From: Periplaneta americana
Lineage: Eukaryota > Arthropoda > Insecta > Blattodea > Blattidae
NCBI RefSeq assembly: GCF_040183065.1
Contig: NC_091127.1
Coordinates: forward strand, 26,075,891-26,139,890
DNA length: 64,000 bases
Reading direction: 5' to 3'
Both the position numbers and the translations under genes were made by a program. Shown piece by piece: positions 34,932-46,070 of the stretch (within the stretch, counting starts at the first letter, position 1; every line of letters begins with the position of its first letter). The notes under the pieces were generated by a model. It was given only the letters and a program-made list of their open reading frames with translations. It was not told the origin of the DNA and made no database searches.

Positions 34932-35792
34932 CAGTAGAGCTTCGATTATCTTCGTCTTCAACTGTTGTTATTTATATTATCATTTATTAAATACCATACA
35001 ATTCAATTACTGTCCAGATTCTACTAATCGTTTATTCCGGATCATGTACCAATACATTTCTGCTAGTTGACTGTCATTTGCACAATCTCGAGTACCAGTG
35101 TGTTTTTTTCTCGTAATGTTGTCACGTGATCAGGACTGGAATTTGAGGACTCACAGTCTTCACAATTCATTATTGAAGAATTGAATAACTGGTACTGTAA
35201 AATTGGTTGATGTTCGCAGTTATGCAAAATGGTTACCAGGAAAGTGCCACAACTGTGAAAAGTGAATTATATATTAGTAATGATTCTGAGATAGATAAAC
35301 GATTGTGTTAAATACGAATAAATATTGTAAAATGTTATTATAAAATTCCTCATTGTATTAGAATAACCAACTATACACTTGGCATAATTAGTAGTTCCTA
35401 GTGGAACAATTTAAGTACCGGTAATGAAAGCTCGTGATAACATTATGTAAAAATTGAGTATTTGCTATCAAAACACAAAATTAGGTATTTATTAATTGTT
35501 GTAAGCATTTATTAAGTTCTTCTGACAAAGTCCTATAAGAAATGTAATGGAATTAATAATTTTATTAAATGAAATCGTATGATAGTCTTAAGAGATACCG
35601 GTACCAGTAATATTTCTTGTAAGACAGTTTCGTTCGAAATTATAACCTACAAAAAAAAATGTTTATGTTTGCCTTGGTTTCACTTTTGGAATGAATTATC
35701 GCCATAACATGGGGTTAAGTGATTCCACTATCGTTGTTTTAATAACAGTTGTAGTTTGGAACACATTAATAATGATAATCAAAGCTCCGCTA
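34932..35792. mobile_element. pogo/Tigger-like relic (TA-flanked)
   Basis: Left terminus CAGTAGAGCTTCGATTATC and right terminus, complement TAGCGGAGCTTTGATTATC, flanked by TA on both sides (34930-34931 and 35793-35794). The right end is diverged. No transposase recognised. Confidence 0.6.
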
Positions 35793-35822
35793 TATTGTTT
35801 ATTTTCTTCAACATTATAAAAA

Positions 35823-36155
35823 CTAAGCCACCATTGTGGTTCAATGGCTAGAGCACTGGCCTCATAATCTTGTGGACCCAGATTCGATCCCAGCATACCC
35901 TCGATTTGTGACTTGTTGGACAACCCTGTGGTTTAGGTAACACAGGGGTTTTCTGCGCAAGCTCAGTTTCCACTGTGGCATCCCAGTAAATCATCATTAT
36001 CATCATCATCATCATCTGAATGTGGGTGTAACATACACCAGCCTCCTAAAGTGCACCTTGAACAATGACTGTCGGCAAATTGGTTTACATAACTGGCTTC
36101 ATATGGGTGAATGATGGAAGAGTCGAGTATCCACCCGCCATCAGTAAGAAAAAAA
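35823..36155 (+). mobile_element. tRNA-derived SINE family C, 12-bp TSD
   Basis: Flanks acattataaaaa at 35811-35822 and 36156-36167. The head has A-box TGGTTCAATGGCTAGAGC and B-box GATTCGATCCC, then a body with an ATC microsatellite (about 36000-36017) and an A-rich 3' end. Confidence 0.88.
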
Positions 36156-36214
36156 ACATTATAAAAATTTGAGTTTTTCTACTCGCATGTAAATAAATCT
36201 TCCCTGAAACTTTA

Positions 36215-36825
36215 ATCCATTTTGAATCTTGTGTACACTACTTTTAACACTTGAATATAAGTAATTGATTAACTAGTGGGCTTACTCGTGTTAATTATTT
36301 AAGTCTGTGCGACTTACAGCTGTTTCGGTGCTTCATCACACCATCCTCAGAGCCTACTAGATCTCGGCGTCATCTCGAACTTCTCTGCCTGTTATGTGGG
36401 TGCGTTTGATTGTTGAAAGGTGTTGAAAAGTGGAGTCAAATAGTGTGTGTACTGAAATTGATATGTGTGTTGAGAATTTGATCGGGATGTGTTTTAGTGT
36501 GTTTGTATATTTCGTATTGTTCTAGTGTTCAACACTCTAGAACAATACGAAATATATTATGTATTATTATACGAAATATACAAACACACTAAAACACACT
36601 CCGATCAAATTCTCAACACACAGATCAATTTCAGTACACACACACTATTTGACTCCACTTTTCAACAACTTTCAACAATCAAACGCACCCACATAACAGG
36701 CAGAGAAGTTCGAGATGAAGCCGAGATCTAGTAGGCTCTGAGGATGGTGTGATGAAGCACCGAAACAGCTGTAAGCCGCAAAGACTTACATAATTAACAC
36801 GAGTAAGTCCGCTACTTAATCAATT
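36215..36825. mobile_element. Palindromic Penelope-like 3' end, 12-bp TSD
   Basis: Flanks cctgaaacttta at 36203-36214 and 36826-36837. The insertion is a head-to-head inverted duplication of a PLE 3' end, with its centre near 36540: the left arm (minus) and the right arm (plus) both encode the same C-terminal peptide (QINFSTHTLFDSTFQQL in the right arm), stop codon, hammerhead-like motif and TTAACACGAGTAAG end. It belongs to the same subfamily as 4134-4955. Confidence 0.88.
36725..36785 (+). ncRNA. Hammerhead-like motif in palindromic PLE (mirror at about 36310-36360, minus)
   Basis: The order is CTGAGGA, T, a GGTG..CACC hairpin, CGAAAC, then AGCTGTAAGC. Here CTGANGA is intact, unlike the copy at 4345-4397. 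The same extra T after the core recurs in all PLE copies of this window, so it is a family trait. Confidence 0.45.
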
Positions 36826-36837
36826 CCTGAAACTTTA

Positions 36838-38119
36838 AACCTTCACTTTATGAAGGTACAAAAATAAAGCCCATCTGTAAACTATAATATGATAACCGTA
36901 AATTCGAAAATGTTTCCCAGAAAACATTTTCACTCGTCCTCACATTTCTTTGAAACCATGGACTTGCCTCATGAAATTATTGCCTCTAAGCTTATACTAA
37001 ATAAACTATAAAAAAAAAATAACTTTCAAATTGACATTTTTTAATATGAAAAATGGAACGTGATAAGCCTCTGAAAGGCAAGATTCATAACATCCCTTCA
37101 AGTACCGTATGATATAATAATATTAGTTAATATTAGTTGTATTGGAGCAAGTTCCTTTTGATGAGGATAATCACTTGCCCTTAGATCCAAGGTTTCCAGA
37201 TTCACAACCCTTCAAGGCATGATTTAAGGGAAAGCTGGGAGATCCTTTGCAGTATATAAACAAGTCCTGTCCTTGAATGAAAGGGCTCAAGGTAAAATTT
37301 ACTGACCATTTCCTGTCCACGTCAAAATTCAACCCTCCTAATCATCACGTTCACCTATCAATCTACAACTGAGAGTAATGAATTTTGTTTTATAGGTGCA
37401 CCCCATGCATGCCACTGGATCGGGAGTATGGCAGTGTTACTAGATTTTAAGAGACAATAAAAATTCTTAATTGAGCTCTGTAGGAAGATTTAAATAATGG
37501 AGATCCACGCTACATAAAAGAACCCAAACTCAGACAAAACCACAGGCCAATTACTCTTTGCTTGTATCAAATTCCCTTGCTTTGTGAACAGACGTCCCTC
37601 CAGGTCAACATTTCAATTGAGACTGCAGAGACCTCTGATGGACGAAGCAGAAAATGAAGTAGAAAAATTGTGATGTAAAGTGCCTTCATATACCACAACC
37701 TTTAAAGAATCTAAAAAATGAAACAAGCACTATAAATTATTTAGATTTTCTTTTACAGCTGCATCCTGCTTAAAAAAAATGAAATCATACTATTTTCCAG
37801 GCTAATGAAGTCCAGAATGTTCTTCACTGGCCAAGTAACATATTATAAACCTACCTCGACATTTGCCAATAGTAAAGAACAGGCTTATAAAAACTGAACT
37901 TTTGCAGCAATAATTAAACAGTTGATCAATATGCGCAATATTGTCTTTAAATTAAGAAAAACCATTCAATTGTAGTCACTGGAATGCCTTTCAAGAAGAC
38001 TGCACGTATACTACATGGGTCTCTTTTCTCATCATTGCAGATGATCCATAGAGAATCAACCAAAGCTTGGAGAGTTGGGTAGTAACTTTTTACTAAAGGT
38101 ATTGGGATGCAATCCATAG
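36838..38119. other. Intergenic, no gene seen
   Basis: No supported feature. Confidence 0.5.
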
Positions 38120-38121
38120 TA

Positions 38122-38827
38122 AAGGGTGGGTACGAAGTCCCGTTACCCCCTATAAATACCTCAAATGTATACATATTTATGTAATTTCGGTCATAATGCA
38201 GAAATACATCCACTTTACACTAAATGTGTGTCCTAAGTGTACAAAGGGTCAATATATCCCCCATCATTCTTCTCACACAAAATAATGCGTCTCGAGGTTC
38301 AGTGTGACATTCATCTTGGCATTGCTACTGTAATCTGTTAGAAAATATGTCGCATGGCATCCTACAATACGTCAATGGTGTTGTACCGTTCCTGTGCAAC
38401 AATGCTCTTGATGAAATCCCACAGCGCATTGTCACAGGTTGTGAGGTCAGGGCTGTGAGGTGGCCAGTCGAGAGGAAATGGTAAGATGGGTGACCCACGA
38501 CCAATCCAGCGTTGTGAAAACTTGTAACAAGGCACTGTGGGGTTTCATCAAGGGCATTGTTGCACAGGAATAGTACGACACCACTGATGAATTGAAGTAC
38601 GCCATGCGACATGCTTTCCAACACATTATACCAGCAATGCCGAGGCAAATGTCACACCGAACACCTGGTGACGAGTTATTTTGTGTGAGAAGAATGATGG
38701 GGGACATACTGATCCTTAGACACTTAGGACACAGTTACTGTAAAGTGGATGTATTATGATCGGAATTACATAAATATTGTATATTTGAGGTACTTATAGG
38801 GGGTAATGGGACTTTGTGCCCACCCTG
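38122..38827. mobile_element. Palindromic Tc1/mariner-superfamily element (TA-flanked)
   Basis: The right end (complement CAGGGTGGGCACAAAGTCCC) and left end (AAGGGTGGGTACGAAGTCCC) are inverted, with TA at 38120-38121 and 38828-38829. Both arms encode the same transposase C-terminus: on the minus strand of the left arm WPPHSPDLTTCDNALWDFIK (about 38465-38400), and on the plus strand of the right arm the NALWGFIK region onward. It is a tail-to-tail duplication of one transposon 3' end, with stops in both arms. Confidence 0.82.
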
Positions 38828-38829
38828 TA

Positions 38830-39640
38830 TATCAAGTAATTTGTGCTGAAAAAGTGATATGGAGGAAGGCGTTTTCTCCGAGTACATTAGTTTTTCTTCT
38901 TATCTTGTTTCAGCATTACTCCACTGTCGCCATATTATCATTTCATGAATATCTGTACTTAAAGAGCCATTAAAAAATAAAAAAAAAACTGATACCGTAA
39001 CCTTCTTGCGAAACTTGAAGCGCACTACACAATTACGTAGGAAGACTCACTACAACTCATATATAGTATATTCTATAAGTAAGTTGTCTTCACTAACTGA
39101 TAAATATCACACACATCAGTGAACGAACAGGTTTCTAGTCTTCTGTTGCTTTGCATTTGGAGTGTTGTGAATACATATTGAAGAGCATAAAAAATCACTC
39201 TTTTAAGCTTTGAGTGTGAAAAATACATATCACAGAATTGAAATTGAGTTCATGAAAAACATGTTTCAACAACACTAACAGTTTCCATACCCACAAATCC
39301 CTGTCGACCTTCATGATTTAAAAGTAACAAGACCTGTGCAAGGGTTCCCTACATGCTGGCAAGTATTCAGAACAGATTAATCAACCTCTACAGAATAATC
39401 TGCTTTTATATTCAGCTTCAATTCACAAAACACATGAATGCAGCAAATGTTCGATGTAGGCCTCAATGTTGAAATAAGTCTTGTTTTCACACGCAGATGG
39501 TAATGGAATACTTTTACACAGAGAAGCTTAGTGTAAGTGGAAGATAATAACACTCTTCTCTAATTAGCAGCATCATTTTTTTCTTGAGAAAGTTATTACA
39601 GTATTTACAATTTGTTCATTAAAATTATACATTACGCATA
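38830..39640. other. Intergenic, no gene seen
   Basis: No supported feature. Confidence 0.5.
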
Positions 39641-39654
39641 TTCCTCACTTAGCT

Positions 39655-39945
39655 GCTTTGTTAAAGGCATCATGCTTTGGATTAGCGATATGGAATGAGT
39701 GCATTCGAACCCTCATGAAATTTCGGTCAGTGTATGGAACCGGTGCTCTTCCAGCATCGTAATGAATTTGAAGAGTTATATCCGGTTTTGTAAGCCAGCT
39801 ATCACGACTGGAGAAAACTGTACTGACCACACATCACTTCATTCTGATTGGGTGAAAAACATGTTAAGGCTTGTCGACGTAAAGCCAGCATTTGGCTGGT
39901 TGACCTTGGCCCTTCATAGGCTGTCGCATCACAGATAGAAAGATA
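39655..39945 (+). mobile_element. SINE family F copy
   Basis: The body GAAATTTCGGTCAGTGTATGG through AGCCAGCTATCACGACTGG parallels 5870-5980. The 3' end near 39945 and the 5' end are approximate; no TSD was identified. Confidence 0.55.
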
Positions 39946-40263
39946 ACAACCTATATAGAAAATGTAGCATGAATAAAATTAAAGTGGCTATAGGTTAGCA
40001 GAAACCTTATATTTTTCTGCAGACAACTGTACATCCACAAATACGTTCATTTTTAATTTTCCATGTACGAATTAATTTATTATTAAAATTTACAACATTA
40101 TGTGGCATGTGGCACTGTACTTGCATCACTAAAAATTAGTATAACAAAACTGTACCAAACATCTCTCTAAGGAACACGCTCCTGTCTTGTTTAACTTTGA
40201 ACAGAAACAAATTTACCTCACTAAAGCTTTAAAAAGAAGCTATTGTCCCTCTGTGGCACTATT

Positions 40264-40517
40264 TTCTTTACTTGGTTATTTAGCGACACTGCATCAACTA
40301 CGAGGTTATTTTGCGTCCTTGGGATTGGTGATAGCAAGATGGTATTTGGCGAGATGAGGCCGAGGATTCGCCATAGATTACCTGACATTCACCTTACAGT
40401 TGGGGAAAACCTAGGAAAAAACCCAACCAGATAATCAGCCCAAGCAGGAATTGAACCTGCGTTCGAGAACTCCAGATCGGCAGACAAGAACCTTAGCTGA
40501 CTGAGCTATGCTGGTGG
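40264..40517 (-). mobile_element. tRNA-derived SINE family D, 15-bp TSD
   Basis: Flanks ctctgtggcactatt at 40249-40263 and 40518-40532 are exact. On the minus strand the head has A-box TAGCTCAGTCAGCTAAGG and B-box GGTTCAATTCC, followed by a body ending in the ATTTAACGACGC-type tail. An older copy, split by a hAT, is at 9447-10985. Confidence 0.9.
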
Positions 40518-41032
40518 CTCTGTGGCACTATTATACATACTTATTTGACCTCCTAGAATGCTCCTGCAACAAAGCAGTGATTGTTCTGCTCAAGTGGCAG
40601 AAGTTACACTGCCATAACTTTCAATCTATGAATCCTGTCTAGCACTACAATGGTGTAGGGTTTTTGTTCTGTCTATTGTTCAGTTAACTTGACAAATTTT
40701 AGTTAGAGGGACAAGAATGGATGTGTTATAGAAGTTCGTATGAACGATGTAATAGGGTAAAAATTGTTTATTCACTTTGATTATGTAATGTGGACTTTAC
40801 ATCGCTAATAAAAATGTTGTAAACACATTCATTACGCAACTAATTACGTAATGATACTTCTATTGCGCAACTAGTTAGGTAATGATACTGCTGTTATACA
40901 ACTAGTTAGGTAATGAACTTATTTTCACGATGTTTGTTTATTTCTCCTAGTACTGCTGTTCTGTTATAAACAAAAACTTGTTATTAAAAACTAATAAAAC
41001 AAACATAAATGAATCGTCTCTTGCAGGAAGAA

Positions 41033-41034
<2 letters not shown>

Positions 41035-41093
<59 letters not shown>
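41035..41093 (+). repeat. (AAT)n microsatellite
   Basis: About 19 trinucleotide units. Confidence 0.95.
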
Positions 41094-41591
41094 TAATCGC
41101 CTGTCTACAAAAGACATGTTCAAAACTAATAAAATTAATAGGATTACTTTTATTACAAAATTAATTTTTTATCAAAGTGGATAAAATGGTTCAAGATCAT
41201 TTTTCCGAATGTACTTTTTCTCGAAATGCAAAAATCCGAAACCAAATTTCCGAATGTAATTATTCCGAAACCAAATTTTCGAATAGTTAGTTCGTTAGTT
41301 ATTGGGATTTTTCTCACCTGAGGAGATTTTTTTTTTTTAATAAAATCGGTTTTCAAGAATAAAAATATAAACATATACATTCACTCAGATGAGAGATTTT
41401 TAATTTACGAGTCTTACGTTCATGAAGATGATAAAGGTCCTCAAGTAATCATTTTCTGCACTAGACACCAGTTGGAGCTGGTCGTGAGAAGTCATACATA
41501 TTTGTGATTGTTACAAATGGAAATATTGCTATGAAATGCATGTGTAACAACATCCACACATGTCTGAAGTTTCTGGTTTAGGCGTGCCATC

Positions 41592-41867
41592 ATGGAGATA
41601 CGACCCTTGATAGTAGAGTCATCTAGAGAAGGAAAGAAATTATTAGATGGCTTTGTCTATTATAAGAACAAATCTACGCCACCAGGCAAAATTGATTGGA
41701 ATTGTATAAAGGTCCGTACTAAGGAAGATACTGCTCGTGCTATTACCACTGATCCAAATGATAACATTCTGATATTAAAGGGTGTATGTGGTTGCTGGTA
41801 CACCATCCCAATTTCTACACAGTTTTGTCAGAATTCCAGAAGGAAAAAAGAGACACCAATACCATGA
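41592..41867 (+). CDS. FLYWCH-type zinc finger fragment
   Basis: The open frame has LLDGFVYYKNK, a spacer, DWNCIKVRTKEDTARAITTD and a final KGVCG, matching the FLYWCH order (Phe/Tyr-rich strand, Trp-x-Cys, an A-R-A strand). The expected second Cys and the final His-x-His are missing or altered: the second Cys is Thr-Ala and the end reads CGCWY. Downstream sequence to about 41990 has broken frames with KPRKLWRNLQ-like residues. Probably a transposon-derived, non-functional fragment. Confidence 0.5.
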   Translation: MEIRPLIVESSREGKKLLDGFVYYKNKSTPPGKIDWNCIKVRTKEDTARAITTDPNDNILILKGVCGCWYTIPISTQFCQNSRRKKETPIP

Positions 41868-42105
41868 CCCGAGAATTTCTTATGGGCCGTGCTGTATGAG
41901 GGGAGCCAAGAAAACTATGGAGGAATCTGCAGGCTAGGATTGCGGGAATTGTAGCACAGTACCAAATGTACAAAGATCAGGAGAGCGCATGGACTAACTT
42001 TGGATACTTGGACATCATTAAAGACACTTATGCAATTACATGTCTGAAATATATCTTTTGTATTCTGTAAAAATTATCATTACATTTTCTGAAATAAATC
42101 TTTTG

Positions 42106-42337
42106 CAGTCGGCCTGGTTGACAGAGTTGGTATAGTGCTGGACTTCTATGCCTGAGGTTGCGGGTTCGATTCCTGGCCAGATCGATGGCATTTAAGTGTG
42201 CTTAAATGTGAGAGGCTTATGTCAGTAGATTTACTGGCATGTAAAAGAACTCCAGCGGGACAAAATTCCAGCACACCGGCGACACTGATATAACTTCGGC
42301 AGTTGCAAGCGTCGTTAAATAAAACAAAACATTAAAC
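42106..42337 (+). mobile_element. tRNA-derived SINE family B, copy 1
   Basis: Head with A-box TTGACAGAGTTGGTATAG and B-box GGTTCGATTCC, then the body TCGATGGCATTTAAGTGTGC to a TAAATAAAAC tail. Flanking atcttttg at 42098-42105 and 42338-42345. About 85-90% like the copy at 51198-51416 by eye. Confidence 0.85.
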
Positions 42338-42761
42338 ATCTTTTGTAACCTGAAAAATTTTCATTATATTTTCTGGAATAAATCTTTTCTATTCTGTAAA
42401 AATTGCCATTACATTTCTTGAAATAAATGTTTTGCAGTCTGTAAAAATTGTTATATTTTTGAAATAGTATTCGGAACTGAAAATAATTCGAAAAAAATTG
42501 ACTTCGGAAAATCGTATTTGGAAAAATGTAATTCAGAACAAAATAATAGCATTCGAAAAAATTTACTTCGGAAAATGGAATTCGGAATTAAATCGCATTC
42601 GGTACTTTGGCATTTGGAAGAATGTTTTCGGAAAAATGGGCCACTTCCGTATAAAACATTGTATGATATATTTATTTTAACTTCATACTATAATACTCGA
42701 CTGGTTATCAAACTCGGTGTATGGCCTCGTTTGATAACTTTCCAATTTCATATTGTAATAT

Positions 42762-43250
42762 GTTGTTGTTGTTTTCTAATGCCAGGCGTTTGACAATAAA
42801 GTCATTTGATCTCTTGCACTCCAATATTTTTCAAAGATATTATCATGACCGGCCAATGAAGCACAGATTTTGAGGTGTTCCGAATCCATTTCTTGGTTTG
42901 AGTTGCACAATGGGCAGTTAGGGGACTGATATATTCCAATTCTATGCAGGTGTTTAGCCAAACAATCATGGCCTGTTGCCAATCTAAATGCAGCTACAGA
43001 CGATTTTCGTGGTAAATCGGGAATTAACTGTGGATTTTGATGCAGAGAGTTCCATTTTTTCCTTTGGGATTGTGTTATCAAATTTTGTTTGTTGAAGTCT
43101 TAAGTATGTAGATTTAATAAATCTTTTCACAGAGTAATACGTAGATTTAGTAACAGGTCTGTAAGTAGCAGTGCTGCCCTTCTTTGCTAAAGCATCTGCA
43201 TTCTCGTTTCCCAGGATTCCACAATGGGATGGTATCCATTGGAATACAAC
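42762..43250 (-). mobile_element. 5'-truncated LINE (same family as 27964-28984), 15-bp TSD
   Basis: Flanks ttcatattgtaatat at 42747-42761 and 43251-43265 are exact. It carries only the end of RNase H and the Cys/His C-terminus, with a (CAA)n-type 3' end at the left. One extra base near 43100 shifts the frame relative to the other copy. The sequence is otherwise very close to 27964-28460, so the family was recently active. Confidence 0.92.
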
Positions 43251-43265
43251 TTCATATTGTAATAT

Positions 43266-44150
43266 AGAACGCTACGATGTTCATATCGTAAATAACTATT
43301 AATTGGATATTCATTCATAGTGTTCTGTCCTAGGGCAGGTCTTTTCACTGCAGACACATTCATCTAACAACTTAATACAATTAAATTTATACCCATTAAG
43401 GTTGTAGAAGGCAGTTTCCACTTACATAAACAATGTTTATGAGATGAAATTAATTTCTGGTACTGTACAGTTCAGATATTCACCAATGCATAATGCCTTT
43501 ATAAGGTACCATTACGTTTATAAATAAAGGTAAGATACGTTTAACTTTGCTGAATTAAAAGCAGATTTGAGTGCAGGACTTGTACACAAGGCTTGTAATG
43601 ATCTGATACCATTGTTATATTAATGTTGCTAGTGTTAACTTGAATGTGGCATTGCATTACAGCGAGGGAAGACGAGGGTTGTTTCAGTGTGCTTAGTGTA
43701 ACTGGAAGTAGAAGCTGCAAGAGGTACAGGGATATTCTACTCTTTAGAGTGCGTAACATCCATTGCGTTGATGGCAGCAGGCTAACATGCAATGCTCTTC
43801 CTTCTTTAATAAACATAAACAACAAATACTAATTTTTTACTTTAGTATCCGCAGATAGTCATTCTGCCACAAGTTTCATGGCATTTTTCTATGGTTATTC
43901 ATACAAATTTTGCAATTACACCTTCACATACAAATGCCTTCTAATGTAGGAGACAGTAGACTTGCTTTCATGGGTTCAAATCTGGCTATGACTGATGGAT
44001 CTTAAGAGTGATAAAAATCCAAGTACAATTCCGCATGGAGAGTAAAGCATGTATAACTTTATGTAGGCCTCAGTAAGTTGAATTTAACTTCATTCTTGGG
44101 CACAATCTTTTAACACTTATATAATCACTGATTATCGTTATTGGACAAGT
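43266..44150. other. Intergenic, no gene seen
   Basis: No supported feature. Confidence 0.5.
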
Positions 44151-44265
44151 AATAACTACTTCACTATGCTAATAATATAAATTTTGGCAGTAAATTATCT
44201 GGCGGACTAGTTTCGACGTGTCTTGCGTCATCCTCTGAATCGTAACTATAATTTTCAATTTTATA
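44150..44265 (-). mobile_element. Penelope-like 3' end remnant with hammerhead-like motif
   Basis: Minus strand AGAGGATGACG, a 7-base loop, CGTCGAAAC and TAGTCC show the same core/helix II/GAAA order as the other PLE copies. No coding sequence is recognisable. A related CACGTCGAAACAG lies near 45520. Confidence 0.5.
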
Positions 44266-44277
44266 TTTTGCATGAAT

Positions 44278-44507
44278 GTGGACATATTGCAGGAACTCAA
44301 AATGGATCCTATAGTTAATTTTGTTCAACAATATCGACTTCAGTGGAAAAAACATGTCGAAAGGATGGATCGCACTAGATGGCCTAAACAGATTCTTACT
44401 TATGTACCAAGAGGAAAGAGGAAATTGGGAAGACCACAAAAGCGCTGGCATGAGACCGTAACAGATCCTGTAGGGTCTAATACGTGAGGGATATGATGAT
44501 GATGATG
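44278..44507 (+). mobile_element. 5'-truncated LINE with (GAT)n tail, 13-bp TSD
   Basis: Flanks attttgcatgaat at 44265-44277 and 44508-44520 are exact. The insert encodes the RT C-terminal end (RLQWKKHVERMDRTRWPKQI, GRPQKRWHET) and ends in ATGATGATGATGATT. It belongs to a different LINE family from the two around 28-30 kb. Confidence 0.88.
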
Positions 44508-44907
44508 ATTTTGCATGAATAAGGAATTCGCTTATAGAAATAAAAATTAATATATGATAAATAACAACAATAGAGAAGTAAATAGATATAAGATAGATAT
44601 AAGCTATAAGAGAAAACGTATATTACAAACCCAATCAAATACTGGAATGATGGTAAAACGGATATTTTATTTATTATCGAATGGAAAAAAATCGTAAAAA
44701 ACAGCATTTATAATTAGAGTTGACGGCAATTCGGAAGGCGATAGTCTGCTAGTGTTTGCGTCGAGAGAGACAGACAGAGAGGCAAGGCAGCGTACAACAT
44801 TGCCACATCGTACTTCACGAGCACGTGCAATACAAATAGTGCAGGAGAGAATTTAAATTATCAAAAGACAATAATGACCTTAGCCGTTGATTACTGTAAG
44901 CATGACA

Positions 44908-45117
44908 TCAAACAAACCCTCTTTCCTTCACTAACAATATTCTTTGCACGTTTCTCAATCCCACACCACATGCTTCTGCAGTCGTTTCTTGTGCGTTGGC
45001 AACATTGCAGTCAGCATCAAGATGGCCGCCAACGTTCTTAAAATAATTATACACCTCAAACACTATTTTCCGCGCCTGCCTGTGCAACACTTGTCTTTTT
45101 ACAGTCTCTTCTTCCAT
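44908..45117 (-). pseudogene. Transposase N-terminal HTH fragment
   Basis: 69 residues with a basic N-terminus and a predicted helix-turn-helix (TAEACGVGLRNVQRIL). There is no DDE domain downstream, so this is the retained first exon-like portion of a deleted transposase. Confidence 0.55.
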
Positions 45118-45189
45118 TTATTTATCTTGCACATACACAGTAAATGTTAGTTTTACTTGTTCAATGTATTGAAACACACATACGTGAAC

Positions 45190-45325
45190 GAGCAAATGCT
45201 GGGTAACTTTCGGTGCTGGACCCTGGACTCATTTCACTGGCATTATCACCTTCATTTCATTCAGACGCTAAATAACCTAGATGTTGATACAGCGTCGTAA
45301 AATAACTCAATAAAATAAAACACAC
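45190..45325 (+). mobile_element. 5'-truncated SINE family E
   Basis: Same 3' body as 4170-4320 and 45806-46041, flanked by acgtgaac at 45182-45189 and 45326-45333. It lies inside the element at 44717-45462. Confidence 0.85.
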
Positions 45326-45805
45326 ACGTGAACAAACGAACTCTGGAAGTACTTGTTATAGACTGATTCTGATTGGTTCTATTGTACCAGTTTGTGACAT
45401 CACATACCAGAAATGCTATGGCGCGTGTAGCAGCTGACCGCCTTCCGAAATGCCATCTAGTCTAGTGTAATAAATAATACTGCAATAACAGTTGTTCTGA
45501 TGAGAGCTAAACATAAGAAAATCATAAAGACACGTCGAAACAGTAGATGGATGAATGAAGTGTGACACCCAGTTAAGAAAAATCATTCTGTAAACACAAA
45601 TAATGTGTTACTAATCCTGATATGACAAATTATTGCCTGCAAACTGAAAGGCACTATTTTTTTCTTATCGCTTCACTATATCACTATTACAAAAGCAATT
45701 GTTAATTTAGTGTGAAGGGAATCATAAAGAAATGACCATCGGCTTGTCAACCAATTCACTGTTTTCGAGTCTCTGCACCAATTAAAATATGGCAGAATAC
45801 AGTGA

Positions 45806-46041
45806 CGTCCACTGCTGTGGAGTAAGGCTTAGCATGTCTAACCGTGTAACTAGCGGGCCCAGGTTCAAATCCAGATTGAGGTTTTTTCCTGGGTTTTCCC
45901 TCAACCCAATATGAGCAAATGCTGGGTAACTTTCGGCACTGGACCCTGGATTCATCTCGCTTGAATTATCACCTTCATCTCACTCAGATGCTAGATAATC
46001 ATATCAGTTGATAAAGCGTCGTAAAAACTAAAAAAAAAAAA
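45806..46041 (+). mobile_element. Full-length tRNA-derived SINE family E, 10-bp TSD
   Basis: Flanks aatacagtga at 45796-45805 and 46042-46051. Head with A-box TGGAGTAAGGCTTAGCATG and B-box GGTTCAAATCC, then a T-rich link, the CTGGGTAACTTTCGG body and a poly(A) tail. It defines the family of two 5'-truncated copies in this window. Confidence 0.9.
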
Positions 46042-46070
46042 AATACAGTGAATACAAAAATGTTCCAACT

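Larger units (their letters stand above)
41195..42650. mobile_element. Unclassified element: FLYWCH fragment between mirrored TTCGGAAAA arrays
   Basis: 41195-41290 contains several TTCCGAA-type units; 42470-42640 contains about eight TTCGGAAAA-type units in the opposite orientation, spaced about 20 bases apart. Between them are a FLYWCH-like ORF and an array of about 60-base units (42030-42105 and 42338-42470) interrupted by a SINE. FLYWCH domains occur in metazoan MULE/Phantom transposons, so a Mutator-like relic is plausible. No TSD was identified. Confidence 0.45.
44717..45462. mobile_element. TA-flanked DNA transposon with HTH N-terminal fragment
   Basis: Inverted ends GAGTTGACGGCAATTCGG (left) and complement GACTAGATGGCATTTCGG (right) continue into GAAGGCG. 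TA lies at 44715-44716 and 45463-45464. A minus-strand frame (45117-44908) starts MEEETVKRQVLHRQARKIVF and includes TAEACGVGLRNVQRIL, a helix-turn-helix as in the N-terminus of IS630/Tc1-type transposases. The catalytic domain is absent. A SINE is nested inside. Confidence 0.7.
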
